Source: Acidovorax sp. KKS102 (GTDB lineage: Bacteria > Pseudomonadota > Gammaproteobacteria > Burkholderiales > Burkholderiaceae_C). From it: a DNA stretch of 64,000 bases. Positions 41,946 to 50,979 of the stretch are shown one piece after another; the stretch's first letter is position 1, and each line of letters opens with the position of its first letter. Under the pieces are notes generated by a model, which was given only the letters and a program-made list of their open reading frames with translations, had not been told where the DNA came from and made no database searches. The stretch covers positions 62,001 through 126,000 of the forward strand of contig NC_018708.1 of assembly GCF_000302535.1 (NCBI RefSeq). The letters run 5' to 3'. The position numbers and the translations under genes are program-made.

Positions 41946-43301
41946 ATGACAACCCCTTTGCGCTATCTGACCCCCGCCTGCCTGGCCGCCGGCCTGTGCA
42001 TTGCCAGCCTGGGCGCCCAGGCCCAAAACACCAAGGCCCCCAAGGTGCAGCTGTGGATGGACCTGTCCACCGGCACCATGGCCGGCATGCCCGAGATGGA
42101 CAGCCTGCCCGGTGGCGGCGGCATGCTCGGGGGCCTCATGGGGGGCATGGGCGGCGGCGCAGCGCCGGGCATGGGGGGCGGCAGCAACACCTCGTACGGC
42201 AACGCACGCGCCATGTCCATCATGCCGCCGCGTGTCATCGACATCGCTTTGCACAACAGCCTGCGCCCCGGCGTAGAAGCCAGCCAGTCCATCCCGCCCG
42301 GCATGCGCATGGGCGAGTCCCTGCCTCTGATCCCCCCGCGCGCCCAGCCCACCCAGACTGAGCCGGGCGAAGTGCCCCGTGAGTACCAGCAACAGCAGCC
42401 CAAGGGCCGCATCCTGCTGTACTGGGGCTGCGGTAGCGCGGTGCGTGCGGGCCAGCCCCGCGTCATCGATCTGGCGCGTGCCAAGCCCTCCGACTACGCC
42501 CAGGCCTTTGCAGGCCGTGCTGTGCCCGACCGGGGCCCGCGCGTGGGCCCTGCCTATGCGCTGTACCCCAACGAACGCAACCAGGTCAGCCTGTCGCGGG
42601 ACAGCTCGGTGGTGGGCGAGCACCAGGTGCGGGGCGACGGCGTGCCAGCCTCGATGAAGTTCACTCTGGGCGCGGCGCAGGACCTGATGCCCGCTATCGA
42701 CCTGCGCACCACCGGCAAGCCGCAGGACAGCATGGGCACCAGCTGGCAGCCGGTGCGCAATGCGCGCGCCTACTACCTGCACGCCATGTCGCAAAGCGGG
42801 GACGACCTCATCATGTGGTCCAGCGCCGAGACGCCCGACACCGGCATGGGCCTGTTCGACTACCTCTCGCCCGCCACCATCGACCGCTGGCTCAAGGAGC
42901 GCGTGCTGCTGCAGCCCGAGACCACGCAATGCGCGATTCCCCAAGGCATCTTTGCGGGCGGCGGGCGCGACGCCACACCCATGCTGCGCATGATGGCCTA
43001 CGGTGGCGAAAGCCACATCGTGTACCCACCCCGCCCGGCCGACCCCAAGGCTGCGTGGGAGCCTGAATGGTCGGTGCGCGTGCGGGTGAAGTCGCACACC
43101 ATGGCCATGCTGGGCGAGGAGATGCAGGGGCGCCGTGGCGGCATGGGCGCAGCACCCGCTGCACCGTCGGGCGGCACAGGCGCTTATTCCAGCGGCATGG
43201 GCGGCGCGCCCGCAGGCCAGCCACCGGCAGGCGACGGCGGCACGGACGCGGGCAACGTGGTCAACCCCGTCAATCTGCTGCGCGGCATTTTTGGCCGCTG
43301 A
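41946..43301 (+). CDS. Hypothetical secreted protein, 451 aa
   Basis: I do not recognise the family. A signal peptide is clear (YLTPACLAAGLCIASLGAQA, cleavage near AQAQ). The mature protein starts with a Gly/Met-rich stretch (about residues 45-95), then a globular part including GRILLYWGCGSAVRAGQPRV and RNARAYYLHAMSQSGDDLIMWSSAE, and ends with another Gly/Ala/Pro-rich region. It starts at ATG 41946 with GGAG upstream. It lies 12 bp before a methyltransferase gene and upstream of the LpoB-like cluster, so an envelope role is plausible only. Confidence 0.7.
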   Translation: MTTPLRYLTPACLAAGLCIASLGAQAQNTKAPKVQLWMDLSTGTMAGMPEMDSLPGGGGMLGGLMGGMGGGAAPGMGGGSNTSYGNARAMSIMPPRVIDIALHNSLRPGVEASQSIPPGMRMGESLPLIPPRAQPTQTEPGEVPREYQQQQPKGRILLYWGCGSAVRAGQPRVIDLARAKPSDYAQAFAGRAVPDRGPRVGPAYALYPNERNQVSLSRDSSVVGEHQVRGDGVPASMKFTLGAAQDLMPAIDLRTTGKPQDSMGTSWQPVRNARAYYLHAMSQSGDDLIMWSSAETPDTGMGLFDYLSPATIDRWLKERVLLQPETTQCAIPQGIFAGGGRDATPMLRMMAYGGESHIVYPPRPADPKAAWEPEWSVRVRVKSHTMAMLGEEMQGRRGGMGAAPAAPSGGTGAYSSGMGGAPAGQPPAGDGGTDAGNVVNPVNLLRGIFGR

Positions 43302-43313
43302 GAACGGAGAACC

Positions 43314-44057
43314 ATGTTCGCCCTGCGCATGCCCTGGCCCCTGCCCGCATTGGCGGCGTGGGCGTGCGCGTGGCTGATCTTTGTTGCGCTGCAGCGCGCG
43401 GTTCCACCGGTGGCCGCCTTGCTGGTGGCCTGCCTGCTGGGCACGGCTGCCAGTGTGCTGGGCGACAGCTGGTGGCGGCGCGGGCTGATTGCCGCCGGGT
43501 TCCCTCTGTCGCTGGCGCTGCTGGGGACGGCCAGCCTGCCCACGTGGGCGTGGTTGGTGCCGCTGTCGTTGTTGTTGCTGGTCTACCCGCTCAATGCGTG
43601 GCGCGATGCGCCCCTGTTTCCCACGCCGCGCCACGCGCTGCAGTCTCTGGCCGTGCAGGCTCCGCTGCCGCTGGGCGCGCGCGTGCTCGATGCAGGCTGT
43701 GGTTTGGGCGATGGTCTCAAGGCGCTGCGCCATGCCTATCCCGCTGTCCAGCTCGACGGGCTGGAGTGGAGCTGGCCGCTGCGCCTGCTGTGCGCCCTGC
43801 GCTGCCCCTGGGCCCGGGTGCAGCGTGCCGACATGTGGAAGGCCGACTGGAGCGCCTACCAGATGGTGTACCTGTTCCAGCGGCCCGAAAGCATGGCCCG
43901 CGCGGCCGCCAAGGCCCAGGCCGAACTGGCGCCCGGCGCCTGGCTGGTGAGCCTGGAGTTTGCGGTGCCCGGCTGGCTGCCCAGTGCCCAGCTGCGTGCA
44001 CCCGGTGGGCGGGTGGTGTGGCTGTACCGGATGCCGCGCCAGCCGCAGGAGAGATGA
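43314..44057 (+). CDS. Membrane-anchored class I SAM-dependent methyltransferase
   Basis: A 247-aa protein with an unusual N-terminal block of three to four hydrophobic helices (about residues 5-95), then a short cytoplasmic methyltransferase domain with motif I VLDAGCGLGDGLKAL (about 123-137) and a downstream acidic ADMWKADW. The domain is shorter than typical and lacks an obvious substrate motif. It is cotranscribed with the preceding secreted protein gene (12-bp gap). Substrate unknown, possibly a membrane or envelope molecule. Confidence 0.75.
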   Translation: MFALRMPWPLPALAAWACAWLIFVALQRAVPPVAALLVACLLGTAASVLGDSWWRRGLIAAGFPLSLALLGTASLPTWAWLVPLSLLLLVYPLNAWRDAPLFPTPRHALQSLAVQAPLPLGARVLDAGCGLGDGLKALRHAYPAVQLDGLEWSWPLRLLCALRCPWARVQRADMWKADWSAYQMVYLFQRPESMARAAAKAQAELAPGAWLVSLEFAVPGWLPSAQLRAPGGRVVWLYRMPRQPQER

Positions 44058-44389
44058 CATGCCCACCATGCAATCCATGCGCCCGCACCTGTGTCCGTCT
44101 GTGTCGACGGCCCCACACGGTTACAGAAAAGATACAAGCTTTTGCTACATTGTGCGGCTGGCTACAACCCCATACACAACAACCAAGAAACTCACAGCCA
44201 GAGGGGGCAGCACACAGCACGTATCCGCACCGGGAGGGGGCGCACGGGCTGCCAGCACCCGCCTTGACCGGACTTCCACCACGCACGCCGTATTCACAGC
44301 ACCCTCCCTTCGGAGGGCTGCTGCGCGGCTGCGCGCGGGGAGTGCGGGGTGTTTCTGGTGAGCAACCGACCGATCTGCAAGGAGCATCC
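44058..44389. other. Leader region of the COG3014-YcfL-LpoB cluster
   Basis: This 332-bp region holds no gene. TTACAG (44121-44126) and TACATT (44146-44151) could be a promoter with an overlong 19-bp spacer; the AT-rich text around them stands out. A CCCTCC/GGAGGG stem-loop lies near 44304-44319. AAGGAG serves the next gene. Confidence 0.4.
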
Positions 44390-45931
44390 ATGACCGCCCA
44401 CCCATCCCGTTTCCGTCCGCGCCTGCTGTGGGTGCTGGCGCTGAGCGCTGCCCTCACCGGCTGCGCCACCATGCAGAGCCACGACAAAACGGCCACCGAC
44501 ATGCAGACCGCCGGGCGCAGTGGCGGCATCCCCGCCGCGCTGGCCAGCCTGGAGAGCACGGCCAAGACCGAAGAAGAAAAAACGGCGCTGCTCTTCAACA
44601 TGGAGCGCGGTGAGCTGCTGCGCATGGACCGCCGGTACCCCGACAGCACCAACGCCTTCCTGCTGGCCGACAACAAGGTCAAGGAATGGGAAGAAACCGC
44701 CAAGACCAACCCCTCCAAGCTGATGGGCACCGTGGGCGCGGCCCTGGTGAGCGAGCGCCTGAAGGTCTACGAAGGCCAGGACTATGAAAAGGTGTGGCTG
44801 ACCACCCGCCTGGCGCTCAACCGCATGGCCGTGGGCGATTTTGAAAACGCCCGTGTGGACATCAAGCGCACGCACGAGCGCGAAGCCATCATTGCCGAGT
44901 TCCGCGCCAAGGAAACCCTGGCGGCCGAAGAAGAGGCCAAGTCCAAGGGCGCCACCTCGGGCGGCAAGGAGCTGAATGGCTACCCGGTCGAAACGCTCAA
45001 CGACCCCGAAGTGCTGGCCCTCAAGAACGGCTACTCCAACGCGCTCTCCCACTACCTCGCCGGCTTCCTGTACGAAATGCTCAACGAGCCTGGCCTGGCT
45101 GCGCCCGGCTACCGCAAGGCCATCGAGCTCAAGCCCGATACCCCCGTGCTGGAAGAAGGCCTGCGCGGCCTGGACAACCGCACCGGCTTCACCTGGAAGC
45201 GCCGCCAGCGCATGACCGACGTGCTCTTCATCGTCGAGGCCGGTGACGCGCCTGCACGCAAGCCCAAGGCCTTCACCCTCCCCGTGCCCACCGGCCGTGG
45301 CATGGTCACCGCCAGCATTTCGTATCCCGTGATCGAGCCCTCCAAGGACGCGCCCCTGACGGTGGTGTCGGCCGCCGGTACCGACCTCAAGCTCGAAAAA
45401 GTGGTGGACGTGAACGTGATGGCCCGCCGTGCGCTCAAGGACGAAATGCCCGGCATGGTGCTGCGCGGCTTCACCCGCGCCGTGGCCAAGGGCGTGCTGC
45501 AGAACGAGCTGCAAAAGCGTGGCGGCCTCATCGGCGGCCTGATTGGCGCTGCAGCCTCGGTGGCCACCGAGCAGGCCGACGACCGCATGTGGCGCATGCT
45601 GCCCGGTCGCGTGTATGTGGCCCGTGGCTACCTGCCCCCTGGCGAGCACACTGTCTCCATCAACGGCCGCCAGTTGCCCCAGCCGATCAAGATCGACGGC
45701 CAGTACGCCCTGGTGCCCCTGCGCATGTATGACAACAGCGTGCTGATCGGCGACGTGGCCATGCTGGGCCAGCTGCCCACGGTGGCGGCGGCACCCCAGC
45801 CGGCCCCTGCAGCCGCGGCTGCGGCGCCTGCCGCCCCGGTGCGCACCACCAACAACAACCGCGCCCGCACCGTGCCTTCGTCCACCGTCAAGCCCACGGC
45901 CGCCCAGCCCGCTGCAGCCGCCAAGAACTGA
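44390..45931 (+). CDS. COG3014 family lipoprotein
   Basis: A 513-aa lipoprotein: signal LWVLALSAALTGCATM with the lipobox cysteine near residue 25. The body is a helical repeat-like region (residues 40-230, NMERGELLRMDRRYPDS and LSHYLAGFLYEMLNEPG, TPR-like) followed by a beta-rich part with RGLIGGLIGAAASVATEQAD-like segment and an Ala/Pro-rich tail. COG3014 is uncharacterised but recurrently neighbours YcfL and LpoB, as here. I infer an outer-membrane or periplasmic assembly role. Confidence 0.82.
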   Translation: MTAHPSRFRPRLLWVLALSAALTGCATMQSHDKTATDMQTAGRSGGIPAALASLESTAKTEEEKTALLFNMERGELLRMDRRYPDSTNAFLLADNKVKEWEETAKTNPSKLMGTVGAALVSERLKVYEGQDYEKVWLTTRLALNRMAVGDFENARVDIKRTHEREAIIAEFRAKETLAAEEEAKSKGATSGGKELNGYPVETLNDPEVLALKNGYSNALSHYLAGFLYEMLNEPGLAAPGYRKAIELKPDTPVLEEGLRGLDNRTGFTWKRRQRMTDVLFIVEAGDAPARKPKAFTLPVPTGRGMVTASISYPVIEPSKDAPLTVVSAAGTDLKLEKVVDVNVMARRALKDEMPGMVLRGFTRAVAKGVLQNELQKRGGLIGGLIGAAASVATEQADDRMWRMLPGRVYVARGYLPPGEHTVSINGRQLPQPIKIDGQYALVPLRMYDNSVLIGDVAMLGQLPTVAAAPQPAPAAAAAAPAAPVRTTNNNRARTVPSSTVKPTAAQPAAAAKN

Positions 45932-45966
45932 CCCCTGTTTCTGATCCCATTCAAGGAGCCTCTGGC

Positions 45967-46374
45967 ATGAGAACCCGTTTTGTCCCCGCCGCGATCCCTG
46001 CCGTGCTGTGTGCGGCCCTGATGACCCTGGCTGGCAGCGCCAGCGCCCAACTGCATGACCCTGCCACACCGCTGGCCGTGGCCGCCAAGGTGGCCCTGCG
46101 CGGTGAGGCCAACAGCATCGCTGTGCGCGAGATGCGCATCGTGCGCAAGAACGACATCCTGGTGGTGCAGGCCGATATGGCCAACATGGGCCGCACCGAC
46201 CGCACCGTGTTCTACCGCTTCAAGTGGCTGGACAACGTGGGCAACCAGGTGGGCGACGGCGAGTCCTGGAAGCAGATGACCGTGCTGGGCCTGGGCCAGC
46301 AGACCGTCAAGAGCGTGGCGCCCACCAGCGCCGCTGTGGACCTGCGCCTGGAAATGAATGTGGAGCCGCGCTGA
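45967..46374 (+). CDS. YcfL-like DUF1425 periplasmic protein
   Basis: A 135-aa protein with signal peptide (AVLCAALMTLAGSASAQ) and a small beta domain: EMRIVRKNDILVVQADMANM and FYRFKWLDNVGNQVGDG match DUF1425/YcfL. E. coli ycfL lies directly before lpoB (ycfM), the same order as here. It is 35 bp after the COG3014 gene. Unlike E. coli YcfL I see no lipobox cysteine. Function is unknown. Confidence 0.82.
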   Translation: MRTRFVPAAIPAVLCAALMTLAGSASAQLHDPATPLAVAAKVALRGEANSIAVREMRIVRKNDILVVQADMANMGRTDRTVFYRFKWLDNVGNQVGDGESWKQMTVLGLGQQTVKSVAPTSAAVDLRLEMNVEPR

Positions 46375-46414
46375 TCACGCCGCGCCAATCCCTGTTTGAG
46401 TGAGGAGTAAAACC

Positions 46415-47032
46415 ATGACAACCAAGAACCGCATCCAGCGCAGCGCGCTGATCCTGGCCTTTGCGGCCAGTACCCTGGCCCTGTCGGCCTGCCAGAACCT
46501 GTCGTCGCCCACCGTGCGTTTTGACCGCCAGGTCAATTACGGTGATGCCAAGGCCGTCGAGCTGGTGACCAACGAATTCGGCTCCACCGACCTGCAGATG
46601 ATTGCCGAGAAGATGACCGGCGGCTTGCTCGAAACCGGCATCTTCCAAGGCCGCCCCACGGTGACCATTTCCACCGTCAAGAACAAGACCAGCGAGTACA
46701 TCGACACCACCAACGTGATGAACTCCATCCAGACCGCGCTGGTCAAGTCCGGCAAGGTACGCTTTGTGCGCTCCATCAACGAGATGCAGGCCGGTGTGGA
46801 CGAGCTGCAGCGCCAGAACCAGAGCGGCCTGTACAAGCAGGGCACCACCGCCAAGGTCGGCCAGATGACCGCCGCCAAGTACAGCATGGAAGGCGAGCTG
46901 ACCAGCATCGTCAAGCAGAACAACAGCACCAAGGACGTGTACTACAAGTTCACGCTGAAGCTGTTTGATGTGCAGGAAGGCACGATCGAATGGCAGGACG
47001 AGAAAGAAATTCGCAAGACCAGCAAGCGCTGA
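46415..47032 (+). CDS. lpoB: Penicillin-binding protein activator LpoB
   Basis: LpoB is an outer-membrane lipoprotein that reaches through peptidoglycan to activate PBP1B. The 205-aa product has lipobox LALSACQN (Cys about residue 22), then GSTDLQMIAEKMTGGLLETG, KNKTSEYIDT and LTSIVKQNNSTKDVYYKFTLKL, all typical. The start is ATG 46415 with GAGGAG seven bases upstream. It lies 40 bp after YcfL. Confidence 0.88.
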   Translation: MTTKNRIQRSALILAFAASTLALSACQNLSSPTVRFDRQVNYGDAKAVELVTNEFGSTDLQMIAEKMTGGLLETGIFQGRPTVTISTVKNKTSEYIDTTNVMNSIQTALVKSGKVRFVRSINEMQAGVDELQRQNQSGLYKQGTTAKVGQMTAAKYSMEGELTSIVKQNNSTKDVYYKFTLKLFDVQEGTIEWQDEKEIRKTSKR

Positions 47033-47051
47033 TCTCCCCAAGGACCACACC

Positions 47052-48014
47052 ATGCAACGCAGAATCACCCTCCACACGGCCCTGGCCGTGATCGCGGCCA
47101 CCACGCTGGCCTGGGGCACGGGCGCGCAGGCGCAGCAGCCCGGCGCCGCGCCCAAGATCGCCGTGACCGACCTGGCCTACGCCCAGCGCGTGTCCGAGTA
47201 CTTCATGGCCGGCACCTACCAGCGCAGCAGCCAGATGAGCGCGCAGGGCAGCCAGGGCGGCAGCCACAGCCACGGCATGTACGGCGGCGGGGGCTCGTAC
47301 TCCGGCCAGCAGTCCATGCAGGCGTCCGAGCAGGCCAGCGGCACCTATGTGGCCGGGCGCTACAGCTACATCGAACAGCGCGAGCTGGGCGGCTACACCA
47401 ACGACATCAAGGGCGCCATCCTGCAGGGCACGTACTTCCGCCTGGTGCAGGGCAAGGGCTTTGACGCCGGCAAGCCCCAGCCCAGCAAGGCCGAGCAGGT
47501 GCTCAACCAGGTGCAGGGCGGCAAGATGGCCACGCCCCAGGCGCAGCCCCAGGTCAACGACGTGATCACCCGCATCAAGAAGGGCGAGTTCAACGGCGCC
47601 GACTACGTGCTGTTTGGCGTGGTGTCCAGCATCGAGTTCACCGATGCGCTCTCGCCCCTGCAGGGCACCACCAGCGCCACGCGCCAGTACGGCCTGCAGC
47701 TGCTGGCCGACTTCTCGCTCATCAACACCAAGACCTACGAGATCAAGGCCGCGTTCTCCGCCCAGGGCGAAGGCAACGACACCAAGATCCTCTCGATCCG
47801 TGGCGACATTGCGCCTCCCAACCGGGCCAAGGTGATGCGTGAAACCTCGCTGTCGTTGGCGCAGGACGTGTACCAGCAGCTCGCGGTGCAACTGGGCTAC
47901 ACCGACGCGAATCTGGCGCGCGGCGTGCGCCCACCTGTGGTGTACCAGCAGGGCGGCCAGCCCATGCCTCTGCCGCAACCGCAGCAGCCTGAGCAGGTGC
48001 TGATCCTCAAGTAA
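47052..48014 (+). CDS. LpoB/CsgG-like periplasmic protein (second paralogue)
   Basis: A 320-aa protein with a plain signal peptide ending AQAQQ, not a lipobox. KIAVTDLAYAQRVSEYF starts the CsgG/LpoB-like fold; YVLFGVVSSIEFTDALSPLQ and LADFSLINTKTYEIKAAFSAQG are the later strands. A Gly/Ser/His/Gln-rich insertion at about residues 58-98 is unusual. It is 19 bp after lpoB. It may be a soluble partner of LpoB, which is inference. Confidence 0.78.
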   Translation: MQRRITLHTALAVIAATTLAWGTGAQAQQPGAAPKIAVTDLAYAQRVSEYFMAGTYQRSSQMSAQGSQGGSHSHGMYGGGGSYSGQQSMQASEQASGTYVAGRYSYIEQRELGGYTNDIKGAILQGTYFRLVQGKGFDAGKPQPSKAEQVLNQVQGGKMATPQAQPQVNDVITRIKKGEFNGADYVLFGVVSSIEFTDALSPLQGTTSATRQYGLQLLADFSLINTKTYEIKAAFSAQGEGNDTKILSIRGDIAPPNRAKVMRETSLSLAQDVYQQLAVQLGYTDANLARGVRPPVVYQQGGQPMPLPQPQQPEQVLILK

Positions 48015-48020
48015 GCCGCC

Positions 48021-49130
48021 GTGCGCCCCACCGTGCACCCGCAGCCCTCGTGGGCCCCGGCCTGTGCGGTGCCTGCTCTCCCCAAGGCCAGCCCAGCGCT
48101 GGCCTTTTTTGCATCTGCCGCCCTGGCCTTGACGCTGACGGGTTGCGTGGCCCCCCACGCACATGGGGGCGCGAGTGCGGCACAGCCGGACCCTGCGATG
48201 CCGGCCATAGAACAGGGCCCGGCGCCGGGCGCTGGCTTCATCCAGCGGGCCGTGCCGGGTGCGGGCGGCGCCGTGCTCCACACCCTGCAGCGCGCGGAGC
48301 GCACCGCGCCGCTGCGCTACCGTGTGATCGTCATCCCTGGCTCGGGCTGCGCGGGCATGGGGCCCATCGCGGACCGCTACTTTGCGGGCCTGCTGCACGC
48401 GCAGGTGCTGGTGCTGCACAAGCCGGGCGTAGACCCCGGAGCCCGCACCGCCCCCGCCGACTGCCCGCACAGCTTTGTTTCGCTGGACCGGCATTCCACC
48501 TGGCTCGCACACGCCCGTGCGGCCCTGCGTGCTGATGCCTCGGAGCGTCAGGGCCAGCCAGCCGTGCCGCAGCTGATGGTGGGCATCTCTGAAGGGGCTG
48601 AGCTGTTGCCTGCACTGGCGCCCGAGGTGCCGCAGCTCGCAGGCCTTGTGCTCATCGGCTCCAGCGGGCTGGACCCGCAGGAGGCTGGGGCATTGCAGGC
48701 CCGCCGCCTGGGCGTGCAGGACGACTGGGCAGCGCTGGGCCAGATCGTGGCGGGCGCTCCGCACGACAGCGTGGTGGTGCAGGGGCGCAGCTTGGGTTAC
48801 TGGCGCGACCTGTGGAACTGGCCGCTGACCCTGCCCCTGCTGCAAGGCCCCTGGCCGCTGCTGCAGGTGTGGGGCAGCGACGATGCGCTGGTGCCCGCCG
48901 TGGCCTACACACGTTTTGCGGAGCTGGCCGCCTTGCGCACCGCGCCCTACTGCACGCGGCGCATAGACGGTGCCGACCACGGCCTGCAGCGTGCCGCCGC
49001 AGGGATGGACGGCGTGCAGCAGGTGTGGGCCTGGACCGAGCAATGGGCCCGTCAACCGGCCGCCGGGCTGTGTGCGCCACTGCGACTGCTGCGAGAGCAG
49101 CAGGCTCCTAGCGCGGCCGGTACATCCTGA
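48021..49130 (+). CDS. Lipoprotein alpha/beta hydrolase
   Basis: A 369-aa protein beginning with GTG. Lipobox LALTLTGC (Cys about residue 42) places it at a membrane. A serine-hydrolase core follows: VIVIPGSGCAGMG (oxyanion region), MVGISEGAELLPAL (GxSxG nucleophile, about 190), VWGSDDALVP (acid) and DGADHGLQ (His). It starts 6 bp after the LpoB-like gene, so it belongs to that operon. Its last 23 bp overlap the convergent flavin reductase gene. Substrate unknown. Confidence 0.8.
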   Translation: MRPTVHPQPSWAPACAVPALPKASPALAFFASAALALTLTGCVAPHAHGGASAAQPDPAMPAIEQGPAPGAGFIQRAVPGAGGAVLHTLQRAERTAPLRYRVIVIPGSGCAGMGPIADRYFAGLLHAQVLVLHKPGVDPGARTAPADCPHSFVSLDRHSTWLAHARAALRADASERQGQPAVPQLMVGISEGAELLPALAPEVPQLAGLVLIGSSGLDPQEAGALQARRLGVQDDWAALGQIVAGAPHDSVVVQGRSLGYWRDLWNWPLTLPLLQGPWPLLQVWGSDDALVPAVAYTRFAELAALRTAPYCTRRIDGADHGLQRAAAGMDGVQQVWAWTEQWARQPAAGLCAPLRLLREQQAPSAAGTS

Positions 49131-49743
49131 ACAACTGCTCCGGCCCCACCGTGAAATAGTCCGCCGGGCCGCCGCCGCGCAGGATGTGCCCCGCATTGGC
49201 GGTGTCGTACACGCCGTCTTTCAGCAGCGCCTGATCGATGTGCACGGCCACCACCTCGCCCAGCACCAGCCAGGTATCCACCGGGGCGCCATCCACCCCC
49301 TGCAGCTGCAGGATCTGGGTGCTGCGGCATTCAAAGGTGACCGGGCTTTCGGCCACGCGCGGCGGGCGCACGCGGGTGGAGGGCAGGGGGGTGAGGCCGG
49401 TCAGATCGAACTCGCTGACCTCGGGCGGCACGGCGGCGCAGCTCTGGTTCATCACCTCGGCCAGGTCGCGGGTGGCCAGGTTCCACACAAACTCGCCCGT
49501 GGCCTGCACGTTGCGCACCGTGTCTTTGTACCCAATGCTGGCAAAGCCCACGATGGGCGGCACGTAGTTGAACGCGTTGAAGAAGCTGTACGGCGCCAGG
49601 TTGGTGGCGCCTGTGGCGCTTTGCGTTGAGATCCAGCCAATGGGGCGTGGCCCCACGATGGCGTTGAACGGGTCGTGCGGCAGGCCGTGGCCCTGGCGGG
49701 GTTCGTAGCTGTGGAAGGTGCGTGGGGGCTGTGGCGTGGTCAT
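49108..49743 (-). CDS. Flavin reductase family protein (DIM6/NTAB type)
   Basis: A 211-aa FMN-binding split-barrel protein. HDPFNAIVGPRPIGWISTQSA (residues 22-42 in part) and NLAPYSFFNAFNYVPPIVGF are the FMN-binding family signatures. Such proteins either supply reduced FMN to a partner or act on small aromatics. It converges on and overlaps the lipoprotein hydrolase gene by 23 bp. Confidence 0.9.
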   Translation of the reverse strand: MTTPQPPRTFHSYEPRQGHGLPHDPFNAIVGPRPIGWISTQSATGATNLAPYSFFNAFNYVPPIVGFASIGYKDTVRNVQATGEFVWNLATRDLAEVMNQSCAAVPPEVSEFDLTGLTPLPSTRVRPPRVAESPVTFECRSTQILQLQGVDGAPVDTWLVLGEVVAVHIDQALLKDGVYDTANAGHILRGGGPADYFTVGPEQLFRMYRPR

Positions 49744-49825
49744 GGACTCGGCAGGGTGGGGCGATAACAGACCGCAACCTTAACGGCAGTTGCGGCGCAC
49801 TGCAGCCACTGGGGCATCAGAATGC

Positions 49826-49872
49826 TCATTTTTTGATAGCTGTCCAGGCATGTGGTTCTATCGCATAGCGGC
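49826..49872. repeat. Short Comamonadaceae-type repeat
   Basis: ATTTTTTGATAGCTGTCCAG then GCATGTGGTTCTATCGCATAGC shows the TTTTGATAGCTG box and a second arm. It lies between the flavin reductase and AraC genes. Confidence 0.55.
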
Positions 49873-49966
49873 AATATGAGCCAATATGAGGCAAGCATGG
49901 GCCTGCAAAGCCTGTACAGACCTGGCGCATGAGGCCCGGCGCCTCGGCTGCACGAAACGCACGGGG

Positions 49967-50914
49967 CTACGGGACCACGGCCGCCGGCTGCTGCTGCCCC
50001 AAAAACCGCCCCGGCGGCTGCCCCACCGACTTGCGCACCATGGCGCTGAAGGCGCTGGCGCTATAGCCCAGCTCGGCGGCGATCTGGCCCATGGGCATGC
50101 GCCCGGCGGCCAGCGACACGGCCTTGGCCAGGATGACCTGCTGGCGCCATTGGGTGAAGGTGCTGCCCAGTTCGGAGCGGAACAGCCGCGCCACGGTGCG
50201 GGGGCTGGCGCCCGTGTCCTGCGCCCAGTCGGCCAGGGTGTCGTGGCGCGTGGGGTCGGCCAGCACGGCTTCGCACAGGTGGCGCAGGCGCTTGTCCTGG
50301 GGCAGGTCCACGCCCAGCTTCACGGCGGCGGCGCGGGCCAGTTCGCCCCTGACCAGGGCGCTCAAATGCTGTTCGCGCCGCAGGTCGGCGGGGCTGATCG
50401 CGGGGCCGCCGTCGGGCGTGGTGGGCATCTCGCGCACCAGGGCGCGCAGCAGGTCGGACACCTCCAGCACGCGGCACTGGCGCCAGGCGTCTTCCTGGTC
50501 GCGCGGCACGCCGGGGCCACAGCGGCCCCGGGGCTGGTGGAAGTAGAGCGTGCGCAGGTCGGCGTCTTCGACCATGGTCACGGCATGTTCCACGCCGGGC
50601 GGAATCCACAGCGCGCGCGATGGCGGCACGATGTAGGTGCCGTGGTTCACCGTGAGGCGGATCACGCCCGTGGTCGATATCGCCACCTGAGCCCACGGGT
50701 GGCTGTGGGGCATGACCTGCGTGTCGGCGGCCAGCCAGCGCAGCTTGGCGCGCACCGGGCGGGCGGCGGTGGGCACAAACAGCTCGGGCGTGAGCGAGTC
50801 CACGTACGACATGCCGCGCGGCTTGCCGGCAGGCGCGCGGGACACGGCCTGGGCCGCAAAGTGCTCCACCCCCGGTTCGGCGGGCACGGCGAGTTCGGTG
50901 GGCGGGTTTGGCAT
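49967..50914 (-). CDS. AraC family regulator with cupin sensor
   Basis: A 315-aa regulator. The N-terminal cupin (LRWLAADTQVMPHSHPWAQV and PPSRALWIPPGVEHAVTMV, residues 58-110) probably binds the effector; the C-terminal double helix-turn-helix is TLADWAQDTGASPRTVARLF and MGQIAAELGYSASAFSAMVRK (about 235-300). It is divergent from an MFS carrier, separated by a 33-bp dyad, the usual layout for a local efflux regulator. Confidence 0.9.
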   Translation of the reverse strand: MPNPPTELAVPAEPGVEHFAAQAVSRAPAGKPRGMSYVDSLTPELFVPTAARPVRAKLRWLAADTQVMPHSHPWAQVAISTTGVIRLTVNHGTYIVPPSRALWIPPGVEHAVTMVEDADLRTLYFHQPRGRCGPGVPRDQEDAWRQCRVLEVSDLLRALVREMPTTPDGGPAISPADLRREQHLSALVRGELARAAAVKLGVDLPQDKRLRHLCEAVLADPTRHDTLADWAQDTGASPRTVARLFRSELGSTFTQWRQQVILAKAVSLAAGRMPMGQIAAELGYSASAFSAMVRKSVGQPPGRFLGQQQPAAVVP

Positions 50915-50947
50915 GTTTGCGATAGAAGTTGTCTGCCTATCGTAAAC
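50915..50947. promoter_or_regulatory. 33-bp dyad between the AraC gene and the MFS gene
   Basis: GTTTGCGATAG (50915-50925) and CTATCGTAAAC (50937-50947) form an inverted repeat with 10 of 11 matches around an 11-bp spacer. It begins right at the AraC start codon, suggesting that occupancy would block its own transcription or translation. Confidence 0.6.
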
Positions 50948-50979
50948 CTGCCGAGGCCATGCTGCCTAAGATCGAGCCC

